A stretch of 64,000 bases of DNA from a virus: positions 36,331-100,330 of IMG/VR virus record IMGVR_UViG_3300037247_000703; one strand, given 5' to 3'. Below, piece by piece: positions 48,043 through 57,669 of this stretch (positions are counted from its first letter, which is position 1; each line of letters starts with the position of its first letter). The notes beneath the pieces were generated by a model. It did no database searches, was not told where the DNA came from, and saw nothing but the letters and a program-made list of their open reading frames with translations. A program made the position numbers and the translations under genes.

Positions 48043-49762
48043 CGCCCAAGCTCTCGCGCAGGGCGCCGACCTCGCGCTTGCGACGATCGCGATACTTCAG
48101 GAACTCGCGATCGCCTTCACGCTGGCTCGTTCTGAATGCTTCAAGCCGCTTTCGTTCGAGCCGCTCTGCCTCGGTCTGCTGATTGCCCGCGCCGCGCCGG
48201 TTGCTCTCGGTCTGATTGTTGAACTGTCCCGCCCTTTCAGCTTCCTCGGCAATGCAGATCCGCTTCGCTCTGCTGGCGCTTATAGAGAGATCGTGCGCGG
48301 CGAAGCCGATTCTGCCCAATCCGAGCCGACCCCCTGCACTGGCTTTCAGTGTTCCGTTGTTGAAGATTTCGATTGCCGTGTTTTGCACGTCGTCGACCAC
48401 CGGGATCGTGAGCGTATTTGACTTCGGATCCTCGGTAAGTTTGGGTTGCAGCTCCTTGAGGATGCGAATGCGCGAACCAAGGAATTGCGATAGGTCGCCG
48501 CCGATGCCTAGACCCTTTTTGTGAATTTCGATGAAGACCTGATCGCGCGTGTCGACGAACTCGTCGATACGCGCCTGAACGTTCTTGAGCGCCGAGAGGC
48601 ACGTCGAGGCACCGCCGCCGCCCCGACCCCCCGGAATGAATGCGAAGAGTCGCTCTTGGTTTCGATTCTCCTTGTGGCCGTCGCGCAGGATCTCGCACTG
48701 ACATTCGTAGCCGGAGCCCGCGATCTTGTGCACGATCTTCTTCAGGTAGTAGTTCCCCGAGAGTCGATTGCCGATACCCTCGATTCCGAGCACCGTCTTC
48801 GCCAGCAATTCGGGATCGCCGAGAATGCCCATCTTCGCCTTGACGGTCAGGTGCCGACGCTTCTTTCCCCGGCCTCGCGCGCGCCGCAAACTGAGCGACG
48901 CGATTGTCTCGGCCGTCACATCGATCACGTCGCGCGCAACGTTCCCGAGTCCGGTCAGCAGCTCCGCAGTAACCTCAGCGTTCGGCGCGAGTTGTGGCGA
49001 GAAGTCTCTCGTGTAGTCGACCACGAATTCGAAGTCAATCTTCTTTTTGTGGTCACGTCCGCGCGTTGTCGAGCGCCCGGGGATCGGAGAGGTATCATTG
49101 TCGATGTCGAACGACAGGATCGACGCCTCGCGATTGCCGGGGCTCGCGCCGCCTGCATACCAGCGGAACGTGCGCACCGGCTTCTGACCAACCTGTCGCT
49201 CATGGAAGTGCAGGCCATCGAAATCAACGTAAAATTCGAAGCCTTCCTTCTGCGCGAGTCGGCGAATGAAGTGCGCATCGGTTTGCTTGGCCTGCGTCTG
49301 AAATTCGACGACCTCTTTCGTGTCTTGGATGAACTGCACGTCATCGCTGAAACCGTTCTCTTCGGCGATCTGTTTCACCATGTCGGAGCGTTTCTTATTC
49401 TCGAACACGCGGCAGCGATCGATCCGATCCATCAGGAACTTTTTAGAGAAGCCTTCGACCTTGAGCGTGGTGAAGCCCGTAACCTTTTTGATCACAACTT
49501 GCCGGGCAGGCGCGAGCCGGCCGGGGTAGCCCCACGTCACTTCGAGGATACCGCCCTTGCGCCAGACAGGTGTGTCGAGGTTGGCCAGATCCCAATTGTC
49601 GACGGTGAGCTTGAGCTTGTCGGCCTTACTCTCGTTGTCTTCGAACTCGAACGACTCGACGCGACCGGTAAGATCGACCCGCACACCTTTCGTGCCCTTC
49701 GGTATGAGCTTGACGAAGTAAAGCGGGTTCCCCAGCGAACCATGTGTCGAGATAACCGACAT
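48032..49762 (-). CDS. Baseplate hub protein, gpD/gp27-like
   Basis: A 576-residue protein. SFEFEDNESKADKLKLTVDN and the later FSKKFLMDRIDRCRVFE, HFIRRLAQKEGFEFYVDFDGL are typical of the phage late-control D / gp27 family. A longer C-terminal extension is Gln/Arg/Glu-rich and basic. It forms the hub under the tail tube and holds the spike. Confidence 0.85.
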   Translation of the reverse strand: MSVISTHGSLGNPLYFVKLIPKGTKGVRVDLTGRVESFEFEDNESKADKLKLTVDNWDLANLDTPVWRKGGILEVTWGYPGRLAPARQVVIKKVTGFTTLKVEGFSKKFLMDRIDRCRVFENKKRSDMVKQIAEENGFSDDVQFIQDTKEVVEFQTQAKQTDAHFIRRLAQKEGFEFYVDFDGLHFHERQVGQKPVRTFRWYAGGASPGNREASILSFDIDNDTSPIPGRSTTRGRDHKKKIDFEFVVDYTRDFSPQLAPNAEVTAELLTGLGNVARDVIDVTAETIASLSLRRARGRGKKRRHLTVKAKMGILGDPELLAKTVLGIEGIGNRLSGNYYLKKIVHKIAGSGYECQCEILRDGHKENRNQERLFAFIPGGRGGGGASTCLSALKNVQARIDEFVDTRDQVFIEIHKKGLGIGGDLSQFLGSRIRILKELQPKLTEDPKSNTLTIPVVDDVQNTAIEIFNNGTLKASAGGRLGLGRIGFAAHDLSISASRAKRICIAEEAERAGQFNNQTESNRRGAGNQQTEAERLERKRLEAFRTSQREGDREFLKYRDRRKREVGALRESLGDGD

Positions 49763-49763
49763 G

Positions 49764-50114
49764 CTACGGAGTCGCTTCCTCCGTGCGTTTCTCGCTAAAT
49801 ATTTCTTCGGTTACGGTTCGGAGCGATGGGATGAACAGCGTGCGGCCCAATCCGATCGAGATCGTCGGATCGTGAATTGGGTCGGGCTGAAAATCAGCGA
49901 TAATCCACCAAAATCCTGACGGCCGATCCAGTCCGCGAAAGAACCGGTGCGCGAGCGTGAACAGGGTGTCGCCTTCGCGGGCGATATGCGTGCGCGTGTC
50001 CGGCAATTCCCGAAATACAAATCGCTCGCGGTCCGTGAGAAACAGGATCTCGGGCCTGTCGATGTCATTGAGTGCGGCCGTGAACTGGAAGCGCGAGAAC
50101 TTGAACGGAGGCAC
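49764..50114 (-). CDS. LysM-like tail protein
   Basis: A 116-residue protein, GTG start. THIAREGDTLFTLAHRFF, WWIIADFQPDPIHDP and LFIPS form a LysM-like unit, as in gpX/gp53-type tail proteins that sit on the inner baseplate. It follows the CIS-tube-type gene. Confidence 0.75.
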   Translation of the reverse strand: MPPFKFSRFQFTAALNDIDRPEILFLTDRERFVFRELPDTRTHIAREGDTLFTLAHRFFRGLDRPSGFWWIIADFQPDPIHDPTISIGLGRTLFIPSLRTVTEEIFSEKRTEEATP

Positions 50115-50653
50115 TAGAGTTCTCCTTCGTCTTCGGAGCCTCGGATCGTTCCGTCGTTCAGCACGTCGTCAACGTGCAGCCGGAAATCGCGGATCTCTTC
50201 AAGTACGACTTTCGCGACGAACGTGATTGGCAGACCCGTCGCGGCGAACTTGGTGTACGTGAATTCGACGCTATCGATGACCGCGGTCAGCGAGATCATC
50301 TGCGGCCAGATAAACAGCAAACGCGGCGGTGCGCCGCCCGGCGTGTTGCCGGCCATCACACGCCGTGGAAAACAGATCGCTTGCAGGAACTTCCGCGCGA
50401 TCAGGTTGCGTTCGGCTTGCTCTTGTGTCTGCGCGTCGAAGAAGAGACTGAATTCGAAGCCGTTATTCTCGGTGTTGACGTAGTGCAGCACTTTGTGCGA
50501 CTGGCCGACGACTGTTTTGCGAGCCCAATTGACGCCGAGCTTTTCGGTGAACTCGGTCGGATTGAACTGCGGCGTGAACCGTGTGCGCGGATCGTCGATC
50601 TTTGTGATCGTCATCTTCTCCGCTGGCGACGTTACCGCTTCAAGCAACGACAT
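50114..50653 (-). CDS. CIS tube-type tail protein (PF19266-like)
   Basis: A 179-residue protein. TPQFNPTEFTEKLGVNWA, EFSLFFDAQTQ and PPRLLFIWPQMISLTAVIDS follow the pattern of contractile injection system tube/adaptor proteins, which end the inner tube at the baseplate. Coupled to the tape-measure gene (TGATG). Confidence 0.75.
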   Translation of the reverse strand: MSLLEAVTSPAEKMTITKIDDPRTRFTPQFNPTEFTEKLGVNWARKTVVGQSHKVLHYVNTENNGFEFSLFFDAQTQEQAERNLIARKFLQAICFPRRVMAGNTPGGAPPRLLFIWPQMISLTAVIDSVEFTYTKFAATGLPITFVAKVVLEEIRDFRLHVDDVLNDGTIRGSEDEGEL

Positions 50654-52803
50654 CAGTCAATTCCCCCCGGCGTCGGCTGGCTTCGTCGCCGGCCATCTTC
50701 GGCCAGTTGCTTTGTCACAGCAGTCGCGACGACTTCGCCATCAAGCTCGATTTTGATGTTGCTCGTAACCTCGGTTTTGCCGCCTGCGACGGTGACTCTC
50801 GTTTCCGCAGGCCCGCCCGCGCCGGCCGTCGCGACGACCGGCGACACAGGCGCCACGTTGCCGGCGCCGAACTTGCCACGGCCGGCAGCGATCGATCCGG
50901 CGGTTGTTACTCCGCCTTCATCGCCGAACGCATCGAACGCGGCTTCGCCGATGCCGGCGCCGAAGTCGACGATCGAGCCGCCGATGTCGGAGACGAAATC
51001 GAAGACATCGCCCGCGATCTCCTTCGCTTTGATCAGGAACGCGACGATCGGTTCGAGCACGGCTTGCACGAGCCTGAACACAAACATAATCGCATCGCCG
51101 ACAGCCGTCGCGACTTCGCCAAGGAACTCGAACGCGGAGGTAAGCGCGCCGCCGACTAGATCGACGAGCCCACCGATGGCGTCAACGATTCCACCGATCA
51201 CGCTGCTGATTACTTCAAACGCGAAGACGAATGGCGCCGCGAGCACCGAGCCGATCTTGGAGACGATGGTAACGAAGCCGCCGATCAGGAACTTCCACGC
51301 ATCGAGCCAGAGATTGAAAAGCCCGGTGAGGAAGGCGCCCGTTTCATTCCAAACGAATCGGAAAAATTCGGCGAAGTCTTCGATGACGCCGACCATAATG
51401 TCGACAGCGGCCTTCCATACAGCAACGATTTCATCCCAGAAAACAATGATCGCTATCGCCGCCGCCGCGACAGCCAAGATGACCAGCCCAACCGGACCGA
51501 AGATCGCCGCCCACATCGTGGCTGCTTTCGCTCCAATACCCGGCATCAACAATCCGAGTGCACCGAGCGCGCCACTGAAAAACAATACAGCACCGCCCAC
51601 GGTCAACAGGATGGCGAGACCCGCGAAGATCACAGCAAACGCTTTCTTCACCGGGCCAGGTAGCTTGTCGAACAGCTTGAGCAGCGCCTCGGCTGCGGTC
51701 GCGAGAATTTTGATGAACGGGGCGAGGGCGGTGCCGATGCCGATCTTGATGTTCGTCCAGACCGCGCCCAGCCGCTTGAGCTGCCGATCGAGTGTCTCGT
51801 TCATTTTCTTGAACGCGGCGTCGGTCGCGCCGGTCTTGTTCTCCATGGCGGCCATGTTCTCCGTAAAGAACTTGGCGTTGTTCGCGGTGAGGGCAAGGAT
51901 TGAGTTCACTGCCTCGATCGAACCGAACAACTTGAGAAGCGAATCTTCGTTGAATTTGGCGGAACCGGTAAGGCTGTCAAGGAACTTGACGAGCCCCTGC
52001 GATCGCAGCGCCGCCGCGTCGAAACTAATGCCGAGTCGCTTCGCTTCTCTCTCGGCGTCCGCCGTCGGCTTGATGATGTTGGCGAACGTCGCCTTCAATC
52101 CCGTCACAGACTCCTTCGTCGAGAGTCCACTTTTCGTGATGGCGGCGATTGACGCGTTCAACTCGTCGAACGTGACGCCAAGGGAAGCGGCCAACGGCGC
52201 CACGCGGCCAATCGTTTTCGACAGTTCGGGGATTGTTGTGACACCCTGCCGGACGGCGATAAACAGCGAATCGGATGCCTCGGCAGCACTGAGCCCGGAT
52301 TTCTCGTAGACGTTGACCGCCTTGATCAGAACCGCGGTCGAGTCGGTCAAGTCGGCCACGCCGCCGATGGCGAGCTTGTTCGCCGAATTGAGCAGCTTCG
52401 TCGCTTCGCCGGCATCAGTGATGCCGCCGGAGATTGTGGCGTACAAGGCAGGTGCTTGCTTGAGCGCGTCTTCGCCGAACGTTGCGGCAAGGTTCATCGT
52501 GATGTCGCGCATCTTCTGTGTCGAGAACGTCGCTTCATCGACGAGCGTCGACACTTCCGCGATCGCCTTCTCGAAATCCTTGGCCGACTTCGCGGCGCCG
52601 CCGAGCGCACGAAGACCGATGGCGCCGGCCGCGAACAGACCGAGCCCGACGCCCATCTTCTTCATGTTGCCGGTGAACTTCGCTTGAGTCGCTTCAGTTG
52701 TCGCATCGAGCGACTTGAAGCGACGTTCGAGCTTGTTGATGTTGCGCGAAGCCAGATCCTTCGCGGTGAATAATAGTCCCATGCCGAGATTGGATAATGC
52801 CAC
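50653..52803 (-). CDS. Tail tape measure protein
   Basis: A 716-residue protein from GTG 52803 with AAAGGAGAT upstream. An N-terminal coiled coil, the conserved phage tape-measure core (FEKAIAEVSTLVDEATFS, LFIAVRQGVTTIPELSK), a run of hydrophobic segments (about 390-470 and later) and a C-terminal helical end. It sets tail length and is delivered into the host on infection. A gene on the opposite strand separates it from the chaperone. Confidence 0.9.
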   Translation of the reverse strand: MALSNLGMGLLFTAKDLASRNINKLERRFKSLDATTEATQAKFTGNMKKMGVGLGLFAAGAIGLRALGGAAKSAKDFEKAIAEVSTLVDEATFSTQKMRDITMNLAATFGEDALKQAPALYATISGGITDAGEATKLLNSANKLAIGGVADLTDSTAVLIKAVNVYEKSGLSAAEASDSLFIAVRQGVTTIPELSKTIGRVAPLAASLGVTFDELNASIAAITKSGLSTKESVTGLKATFANIIKPTADAEREAKRLGISFDAAALRSQGLVKFLDSLTGSAKFNEDSLLKLFGSIEAVNSILALTANNAKFFTENMAAMENKTGATDAAFKKMNETLDRQLKRLGAVWTNIKIGIGTALAPFIKILATAAEALLKLFDKLPGPVKKAFAVIFAGLAILLTVGGAVLFFSGALGALGLLMPGIGAKAATMWAAIFGPVGLVILAVAAAAIAIIVFWDEIVAVWKAAVDIMVGVIEDFAEFFRFVWNETGAFLTGLFNLWLDAWKFLIGGFVTIVSKIGSVLAAPFVFAFEVISSVIGGIVDAIGGLVDLVGGALTSAFEFLGEVATAVGDAIMFVFRLVQAVLEPIVAFLIKAKEIAGDVFDFVSDIGGSIVDFGAGIGEAAFDAFGDEGGVTTAGSIAAGRGKFGAGNVAPVSPVVATAGAGGPAETRVTVAGGKTEVTSNIKIELDGEVVATAVTKQLAEDGRRRSQPTPGGID

Positions 52804-52838
52804 TAGCGAATCTCCTTTGCATGTGGCACAATGACCGA

Positions 52839-53522
52839 ATGGGTACTAAAACTCGGTGGAAATCGATTCCCGGCTTCGAGGGCGTTTACTCTGTTTCGCG
52901 TGACGGTGAGGTCAGGCTCGAAGTCGATCGGCGCAACAAAGAACTTGGTTCGCGACTCAGGCAAACAATGGATCCTGACGGATATCTTCTCGTCCGACTC
53001 AGTCTCGATGGCTCGCAAAAGGCTGGACGGAATCACCGTGTCAACCGGCTTGTCGGCGCAACCTTCCTCGGCGATGTCACCGACATGCAAGTCAATCACA
53101 AGAACGGGGACAAGGCCGACAACCGGCTTTCGAACTTGGAAATTGTGACCCCAGCCGAGAACATCAAACATGCCATCAAAGTTCTCGGGTATCGCCGGGA
53201 CGGCGAGCACAACAACGCCGCCAAGCTCACCGAGCGGCAGGTTGTCATGCTGCGCAAAGCTGCGGCACGCGGGAAGACCTATGTCGCGCTTGGCAAGCGA
53301 TTCGGAATTACATCCGTCATGGCATGCGACATTGCCCGGGGCAAGGCATGGCCCAATGCGCCCGGACCTATCGCCGACCGGCGAACAAGAGAGTACGGCC
53401 GACTGAGTGACGAACAGAAGCAAGAGGTTCGTCAACGATACAAACGCGGAGAGCGGGCCAAGCTGCTTGCTGACGAGTTCGGCGTCAGTCGGCGAACCGT
53501 CTACAACATCATTGATCAGTAG
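52839..53522 (+). CDS. HNH homing endonuclease, antisense to the late operon
   Basis: A 227-residue protein. The NUMOD4 start (WKSIPGFEGVYSVSRDGEVR), the HNH core (VNHKNGDKADNRLSNLEIVT) and an HTH-like C-terminus are clear. It is read rightward between the tail-assembly chaperone and the tape measure, opposite to all neighbours. A longer start further upstream is possible but overlaps the tape-measure start. No clear promoter is visible. Confidence 0.85.
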   Translation: MGTKTRWKSIPGFEGVYSVSRDGEVRLEVDRRNKELGSRLRQTMDPDGYLLVRLSLDGSQKAGRNHRVNRLVGATFLGDVTDMQVNHKNGDKADNRLSNLEIVTPAENIKHAIKVLGYRRDGEHNNAAKLTERQVVMLRKAAARGKTYVALGKRFGITSVMACDIARGKAWPNAPGPIADRRTREYGRLSDEQKQEVRQRYKRGERAKLLADEFGVSRRTVYNIIDQ

Positions 53523-53533
53523 CGCCGCGCCCA

Positions 53534-53872
53534 TTACCTGCGCGATGCTTTCTTGAGCGCCTTGTATTCGCGCTCGCGTTGATCGGCTTGCCATCTCACC
53601 CATTCTAGGAAATCTCCTAGCCCGAGTCCCTTTACTTCTGTGAGGGTGAGGTTAGTGCCTGAACCTCCGTGCTGTTTCCACGTCAGCTCACGGATCCCCC
53701 GCCAGAGAAGCTCCCTTTGCGGGACGTCCAGAACCCTGGCTATGTGGTCGAGCTGTTCGCTGTCTCCGCCCTCGCTTTCGCTCTCTTTTGCTTCTTCCGT
53801 TGTAACGAAGGGAAGAAAAACTCGCGATCCAAAGGGAGCGACACCTCCTGAATCGATCCACAGTCGGGACAC
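53534..53872 (-). CDS. Tail assembly chaperone, frameshifted C-terminal part
   Basis: This frame, -1 relative to the gene at 53740-54537, overlaps its end by 133 bases and has no start with a ribosome site. Its GTG at 53872 lies inside the upstream gene. The product (HIARVLDVPQRELLWRGIRE, a WVRWQADQREREYKALKK helix) is likely made only as a C-terminal extension of the upstream protein by ribosomal slippage, as gpE+E' in P2 or gpGT in lambda. The tape measure follows after the HNH gene. Confidence 0.6.
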   Translation of the reverse strand: MSRLWIDSGGVAPFGSRVFLPFVTTEEAKESESEGGDSEQLDHIARVLDVPQRELLWRGIRELTWKQHGGSGTNLTLTEVKGLGLGDFLEWVRWQADQREREYKALKKASRR

Positions 53873-54537
53873 TCGACTTCGATGTCGGTGTCGAGCCCGA
53901 CGTCGGCTTCGTCGAACTGCTCGATCAGCTCGTTCGCCTGCGAGAGCGAAAGATTTTCGATGAACTCGCGCAGGTTCTCGACGCCTTCGACACTCTTGAT
54001 GCGCGTGCGCAGTGCCAACGTCATCAACTGATCGCGGTTGTTGGCGCGCTGCTTTGCTGCCTTCTTTGTGTCGCTGTGCAGCGGCAACTTGAACGTCACG
54101 ATCTCGCCCGTGTCAGGCGCCTCGGTTCGGAACTCGTTGCCTTCCTTGAACCGCTCGCGCTGCGCTTCATCGAACTTCTGGAGAGGAAGCTCGTCGACGA
54201 GATCGACCGCCCACTCGAATTGTTCTCGGCAGCTTGTGTCGTCGCACTGTGTCTTGAAGACGTACTCGGCGCCGTGCGTGGCTACGCGAATCATGACGAG
54301 CACGTAGTCGACATCGCCCTGTAAGACGGTGTCCCATCTCGGCGGGGCGCCCGCGTCCAGCTCGTAGGGGCCGGGATCCTCAGTCGAAAGCCAACAGGCT
54401 TTCAGAATCTTGGCGGCCAGCGCGATCCGATCCTTCTTCCGGGTCGCACTGGCGATCGCGTTCGCATCGGCTACCGACAGCCCACGAACCGTGCCCGTCA
54501 ACCCTGACGGGCATTCCATTGTGTGTGTCTTGTCCAT
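53740..54537 (-). CDS. Tail assembly chaperone / baseplate protein (gp26-like)
   Basis: A 265-residue protein. It has a zinc-binding pair (CPDC) near its end and a QFDEADVG helix, and resembles T4-type baseplate/hub assembly proteins of the gp26-like group. Its place just before the tape measure and the -1 frame opening inside its 3' end make it the first part of the frameshifted chaperone pair. It ends normally after a Lys/Arg-rich tail. Confidence 0.65.
   Translation of the reverse strand: MDKTHTMECPSGLTGTVRGLSVADANAIASATRKKDRIALAAKILKACWLSTEDPGPYELDAGAPPRWDTVLQGDVDYVLVMIRVATHGAEYVFKTQCDDTSCREQFEWAVDLVDELPLQKFDEAQRERFKEGNEFRTEAPDTGEIVTFKLPLHSDTKKAAKQRANNRDQLMTLALRTRIKSVEGVENLREFIENLSLSQANELIEQFDEADVGLDTDIEVECPDCGSIQEVSLPLDREFFFPSLQRKKQKRAKARAETANSSTT
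53815..53821 (-). other. Candidate -1 slippery site
   Basis: On the minus strand GTTTTTC, read as G-TTT-TTC in the first frame, becomes GTT-TTT after a -1 slip. It lies inside the overlap between the two chaperone frames, in the first frame of a run of five T. It is not a perfect X-XXY-YYZ heptamer, so the exact site is uncertain. Confidence 0.4.
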
Positions 54538-54582
54538 CGTCGTTCCCTTCGTCGTCGTCGTCGCCGCTATCTAGGAACGAGC

Positions 54583-55071
54583 CTAGACGCGCACGAAGAA
54601 ATCGTAGGTCAGCGTGACCATCTCGATCGTCTTTTCGTCGGCGTCGTTGTCCCACTCGCCCGCGACGAACTTGACCGGCCACGCCTGGAAGACTCGCCAA
54701 CGCACAAGCGTTGCTCCGTCACGGTCTTGCTGCACGATGTCGAGATCGCGTTTGAACAGCGGATCAAGCAGGCCGGCACCGAGCCCGGCACCCGCAATCA
54801 ACGACGACATAATCGACGAGTCGGCGACCTCTTCGAACCAGGCGAACATGTCGTCGTCTTGCGTGGCGCCGCGTTCAAGGGTGACGTCACTGAACGTGAG
54901 TCGTCCTGGCGACTTATTCGGAATGAGCGTTCCGCCCTCGTTGTATTCAATCTTCGCGGCCTCGACAGAAAGCTCGCTACACTTGTTGAATGCAGCGGAG
55001 TCGAAACCATCGACTTGAACAAGGAACTTGAACTTGTCGTGGAAGGTTCGCGGTGCTCCGATTACCGGCAT
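54583..55071 (-). CDS. Tail tube protein (gp19-like)
   Basis: A 162-residue protein with [21 protein letters not shown] and [28 protein letters not shown], the T4 gp19-like family pattern. It forms the inner tube through which DNA passes. Its gene lies directly after the sheath gene. Confidence 0.88.
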   Translation of the reverse strand: MPVIGAPRTFHDKFKFLVQVDGFDSAAFNKCSELSVEAAKIEYNEGGTLIPNKSPGRLTFSDVTLERGATQDDDMFAWFEEVADSSIMSSLIAGAGLGAGLLDPLFKRDLDIVQQDRDGATLVRWRVFQAWPVKFVAGEWDNDADEKTIEMVTLTYDFFVRV

Positions 55072-55090
55072 GATTTATTGCCTCCTGTGA

Positions 55091-57313
55091 CTAGGCCGAA
55101 GCCACTTCTTCTTCGAGGGCTCGGGTATCGGCGGTCACCCGGAGAATGATGAATTCGGCCGGCTTCGCCATCGCGAGGCCGATACGGATGATCATCTGCC
55201 CTGCGTTGACGACCGACGGCGGATTCAGAGCCTCAGACACGTCCACGAAAAACGCCGTCGCCGGATTCCTGGACGCGAAAGCGCCGTTGCGCATCTGTTG
55301 CAACAGGAACAGCGTGACCGTTCGGTCGGCGACCGCTCGATTGTCCTCGGTGTTCGGCACATGCTTCAGGAACAGGAGCCCGCCCTTGAGACTCTGCTCG
55401 ATGAAGATGACCCCGCGCCGCTCCGGGATGCTCGGGAAGTTCCCGTTGCCCTTGAGCGTACGTGAGCCGTCGATGTGACGCGGAGATCCGTTGATCGCTG
55501 TGATCGGATTGATGCGCTTCGGGTACAACAGATCGCGTTTCTTCTCGTCCAGCACCTCCTCGTTCTCGAACCCGACCATGCCGCGAATGACACCGTTCTC
55601 GATGTTGGCCGGCGCGATGTACACACCGCCCGGAGTCTGCGCATCGCGGCGCGCGTATACGCCCGCGATGTGACCCGACGGGGGAAGCGTCAGGTTTTCG
55701 GCGTCGCCGAAGACGCCCTTCGACGGATTGAGAATCTTGATCTGCGGCCAGTAGATCGCGCCGAACTCCGAGAGATTCAGAATCGCGGCGGTCGTGTCGA
55801 CGTAGGTGATGATCTGCGTCGTACTGAAACCGGCGGGCGGATCGATGATGGCGAAGCATTCCTTGTCGCGGAACGTGTCGCAGTAGGTGATCATGCCATT
55901 GGCAACGGCTGCTGTTGGCCGATCTGGCGAAATCAGAACGCGGATACCCTGCGTCTGATCGAACGCATGGAAGCCGATGCCGCCGGCAGGGCTGCCGATG
56001 AAGTCATTGTCGTCGAGGCCGGCAAGACCGTCGCCGCCGCCCGTGAGTGGCCCGAAGGTGCCTTCGGCCGGGCGTGGATCGGCCGCCGTCGAATCGAGAT
56101 CGGTGACGGCGATCAGCTTTGACCCCGAGTCGGCGTTGTTGATGATCGTCTCGACAAAGTTCGGGGCCGTGTCGATCATCGAAACGTTTGGGAATGTCTC
56201 GACAATCAGGCCGTCATCTTCGACGAGAAGGTTGAATTCGGTCGAATCTCCGCTCGTCGGCGGATCGATGATGGTCTTGATTGTGTTGGCGTAGGTACCA
56301 TCGGTCTTGCCATCCACCTTGAGCGTGTTCGCCGCCGCGCCGCTATCGCCCGAGTGGGTCGCGTTGTCGAAGCCCAGCTCATCGTCAGCGGTCGAGCCGG
56401 CCTCGACCAAGATCGACGACGTCGGACCGGTCGTGTTGGAGACGATCTGTACCGCACCACCGACGTCGTTGACCGTGAGGCCGGATACAGCTGCCTCAAC
56501 GATGGACTTGACCTCGGCGACCGTAACTGCATCGATATCTGCAACATTGCCGGTCCCATCGAAGGGGCCGCCGGCACCGAAGAGGGTCGCCAACGCCGTA
56601 CCACCCGTGAAGTCCAACTGCGAATCGGTGCCGCGTTTGTCTGAAGTGAGGATGATCGAACCCGCGGGGGCCGTCGCCTGGACCCCGGTCATCTCGGCGT
56701 TGATGACCGCTGCGACTTCGAGCGCCGTAGCCGCACCGATGGCGACGAACTCGGCGGTGTTAAAGGTTACGGTCTGGGGCGAACCGCCGTCGACGCCGAC
56801 GATCAATGTCTGGCCGTCCACGAGCGCGTAAGTCTCAGCCTGCCCCGTTCGCGTTCCGGCGGTCGCGTTGAAGGTCGCCGTCGCCGGACCACCCCCGTCG
56901 ACGGCGATATCGAGATCGTCGGCTGGTTCGAGATCGAACGGACCGACCACCGTGCCGAGGATCGTACCCGCTGACGGGGCGCCCACCGCGGTCAGCAACG
57001 TGAATGTTGCCGCCACTGACGTCTTCGTCAGCGGGTCCGTGATGTCCGCGTAGTGAACGACGCGCGAGATGTGGGCCTCGGTGCCGCCGTTCTGGAAGAA
57101 GCCTTGCATCGCCAGCGTCAGATCGCCGTTGGCGGTGAAGCCACCATAGATCCTGACGTACTCTTCGAAGTTCGTCAGGGTGGTTTGCGTTCGAACCGGA
57201 CCGCGTTCCGTGATGCCGTTCGCCGCGAGCACGGCAGTCGGCAACGCTTGGATCGATCGGATCCTTGGTTCTTCTTCTTCGACGGCGACTTTGGCTGCGA
57301 GCAACTGTGCCAT
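55091..57313 (-). CDS. Tail sheath protein
   Basis: A 740-residue protein. The N-terminal ITERGPVRTQTTLTNFEEYVRIYGG and the C-terminal RGVIFIEQSLKGGLLFLKHV and NAGQMIIRIGLAMAKPAEFI are sheath-family hallmarks. It is longer than average because of inserted strand-rich domains between about residues 100 and 420. The sheath contracts to drive the tube through the envelope. Confidence 0.9.
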   Translation of the reverse strand: MAQLLAAKVAVEEEEPRIRSIQALPTAVLAANGITERGPVRTQTTLTNFEEYVRIYGGFTANGDLTLAMQGFFQNGGTEAHISRVVHYADITDPLTKTSVAATFTLLTAVGAPSAGTILGTVVGPFDLEPADDLDIAVDGGGPATATFNATAGTRTGQAETYALVDGQTLIVGVDGGSPQTVTFNTAEFVAIGAATALEVAAVINAEMTGVQATAPAGSIILTSDKRGTDSQLDFTGGTALATLFGAGGPFDGTGNVADIDAVTVAEVKSIVEAAVSGLTVNDVGGAVQIVSNTTGPTSSILVEAGSTADDELGFDNATHSGDSGAAANTLKVDGKTDGTYANTIKTIIDPPTSGDSTEFNLLVEDDGLIVETFPNVSMIDTAPNFVETIINNADSGSKLIAVTDLDSTAADPRPAEGTFGPLTGGGDGLAGLDDNDFIGSPAGGIGFHAFDQTQGIRVLISPDRPTAAVANGMITYCDTFRDKECFAIIDPPAGFSTTQIITYVDTTAAILNLSEFGAIYWPQIKILNPSKGVFGDAENLTLPPSGHIAGVYARRDAQTPGGVYIAPANIENGVIRGMVGFENEEVLDEKKRDLLYPKRINPITAINGSPRHIDGSRTLKGNGNFPSIPERRGVIFIEQSLKGGLLFLKHVPNTEDNRAVADRTVTLFLLQQMRNGAFASRNPATAFFVDVSEALNPPSVVNAGQMIIRIGLAMAKPAEFIILRVTADTRALEEEVASA

Positions 57314-57342
57314 TGCTGTTCACTCCTGCGGCTGTGAGCGAT

Positions 57343-57663
57343 CTACTTACGCTTCTTTCGCTTGGATTTATCTTCCGCCGCCGCCGTCGCCTTCACCTTG
57401 AGAAAGGCAAGAGTGCCTTCTGCAATCGCTTGCTTGATTGCCGGCACCGCCAGAATTTGATCCGGCAAGCTGTGACGCTTCTCGCGAGAGAGCAACGTCA
57501 ACACTCCGGGTACGTTCTTTCGAACGCGTTTGGGATATCGCCCGCCTTCACGCTTCTCTTCCACAACGATCACAGTCATCGCTTTCGACTGTGCAGCGAA
57601 GGCCGGGTGATCGAGATGGAAGGTTCGCTTCCGCTTTTGCTTGTTGATCAGTGTGACAGGCAT
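57343..57663 (-). CDS. Basic late protein (106 aa)
   Basis: A Lys/Arg-rich product, TVIVVEEKREGGRYPKRVRK then GVLTLLSREKRHSLPDQIL, ending in a KRKKRK tail. It sits between sheath and tail-terminator-like genes and may be a tail-completion or neck protein. No family is recognised. Confidence 0.6.
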   Translation of the reverse strand: MPVTLINKQKRKRTFHLDHPAFAAQSKAMTVIVVEEKREGGRYPKRVRKNVPGVLTLLSREKRHSLPDQILAVPAIKQAIAEGTLAFLKVKATAAAEDKSKRKKRK

Positions 57664-57669
57664 GAGTAC

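Noticed and set aside
48521-49798. Rightward frame of 425 codons opposite the baseplate hub gene
   Set aside because: Antisense to a clearly conserved gene and without recognisable domains.
50174-52309. Long rightward frame of 711 codons opposite the tape measure
   Set aside because: Low-complexity Ser/Ala/Thr/Asn/Pro product, the complement of the tape-measure codons; no ribosome site.
52803-53603. Leftward frame of 266 codons opposite the HNH gene
   Set aside because: The rightward frame carries NUMOD4 and HNH motifs; this one has none.
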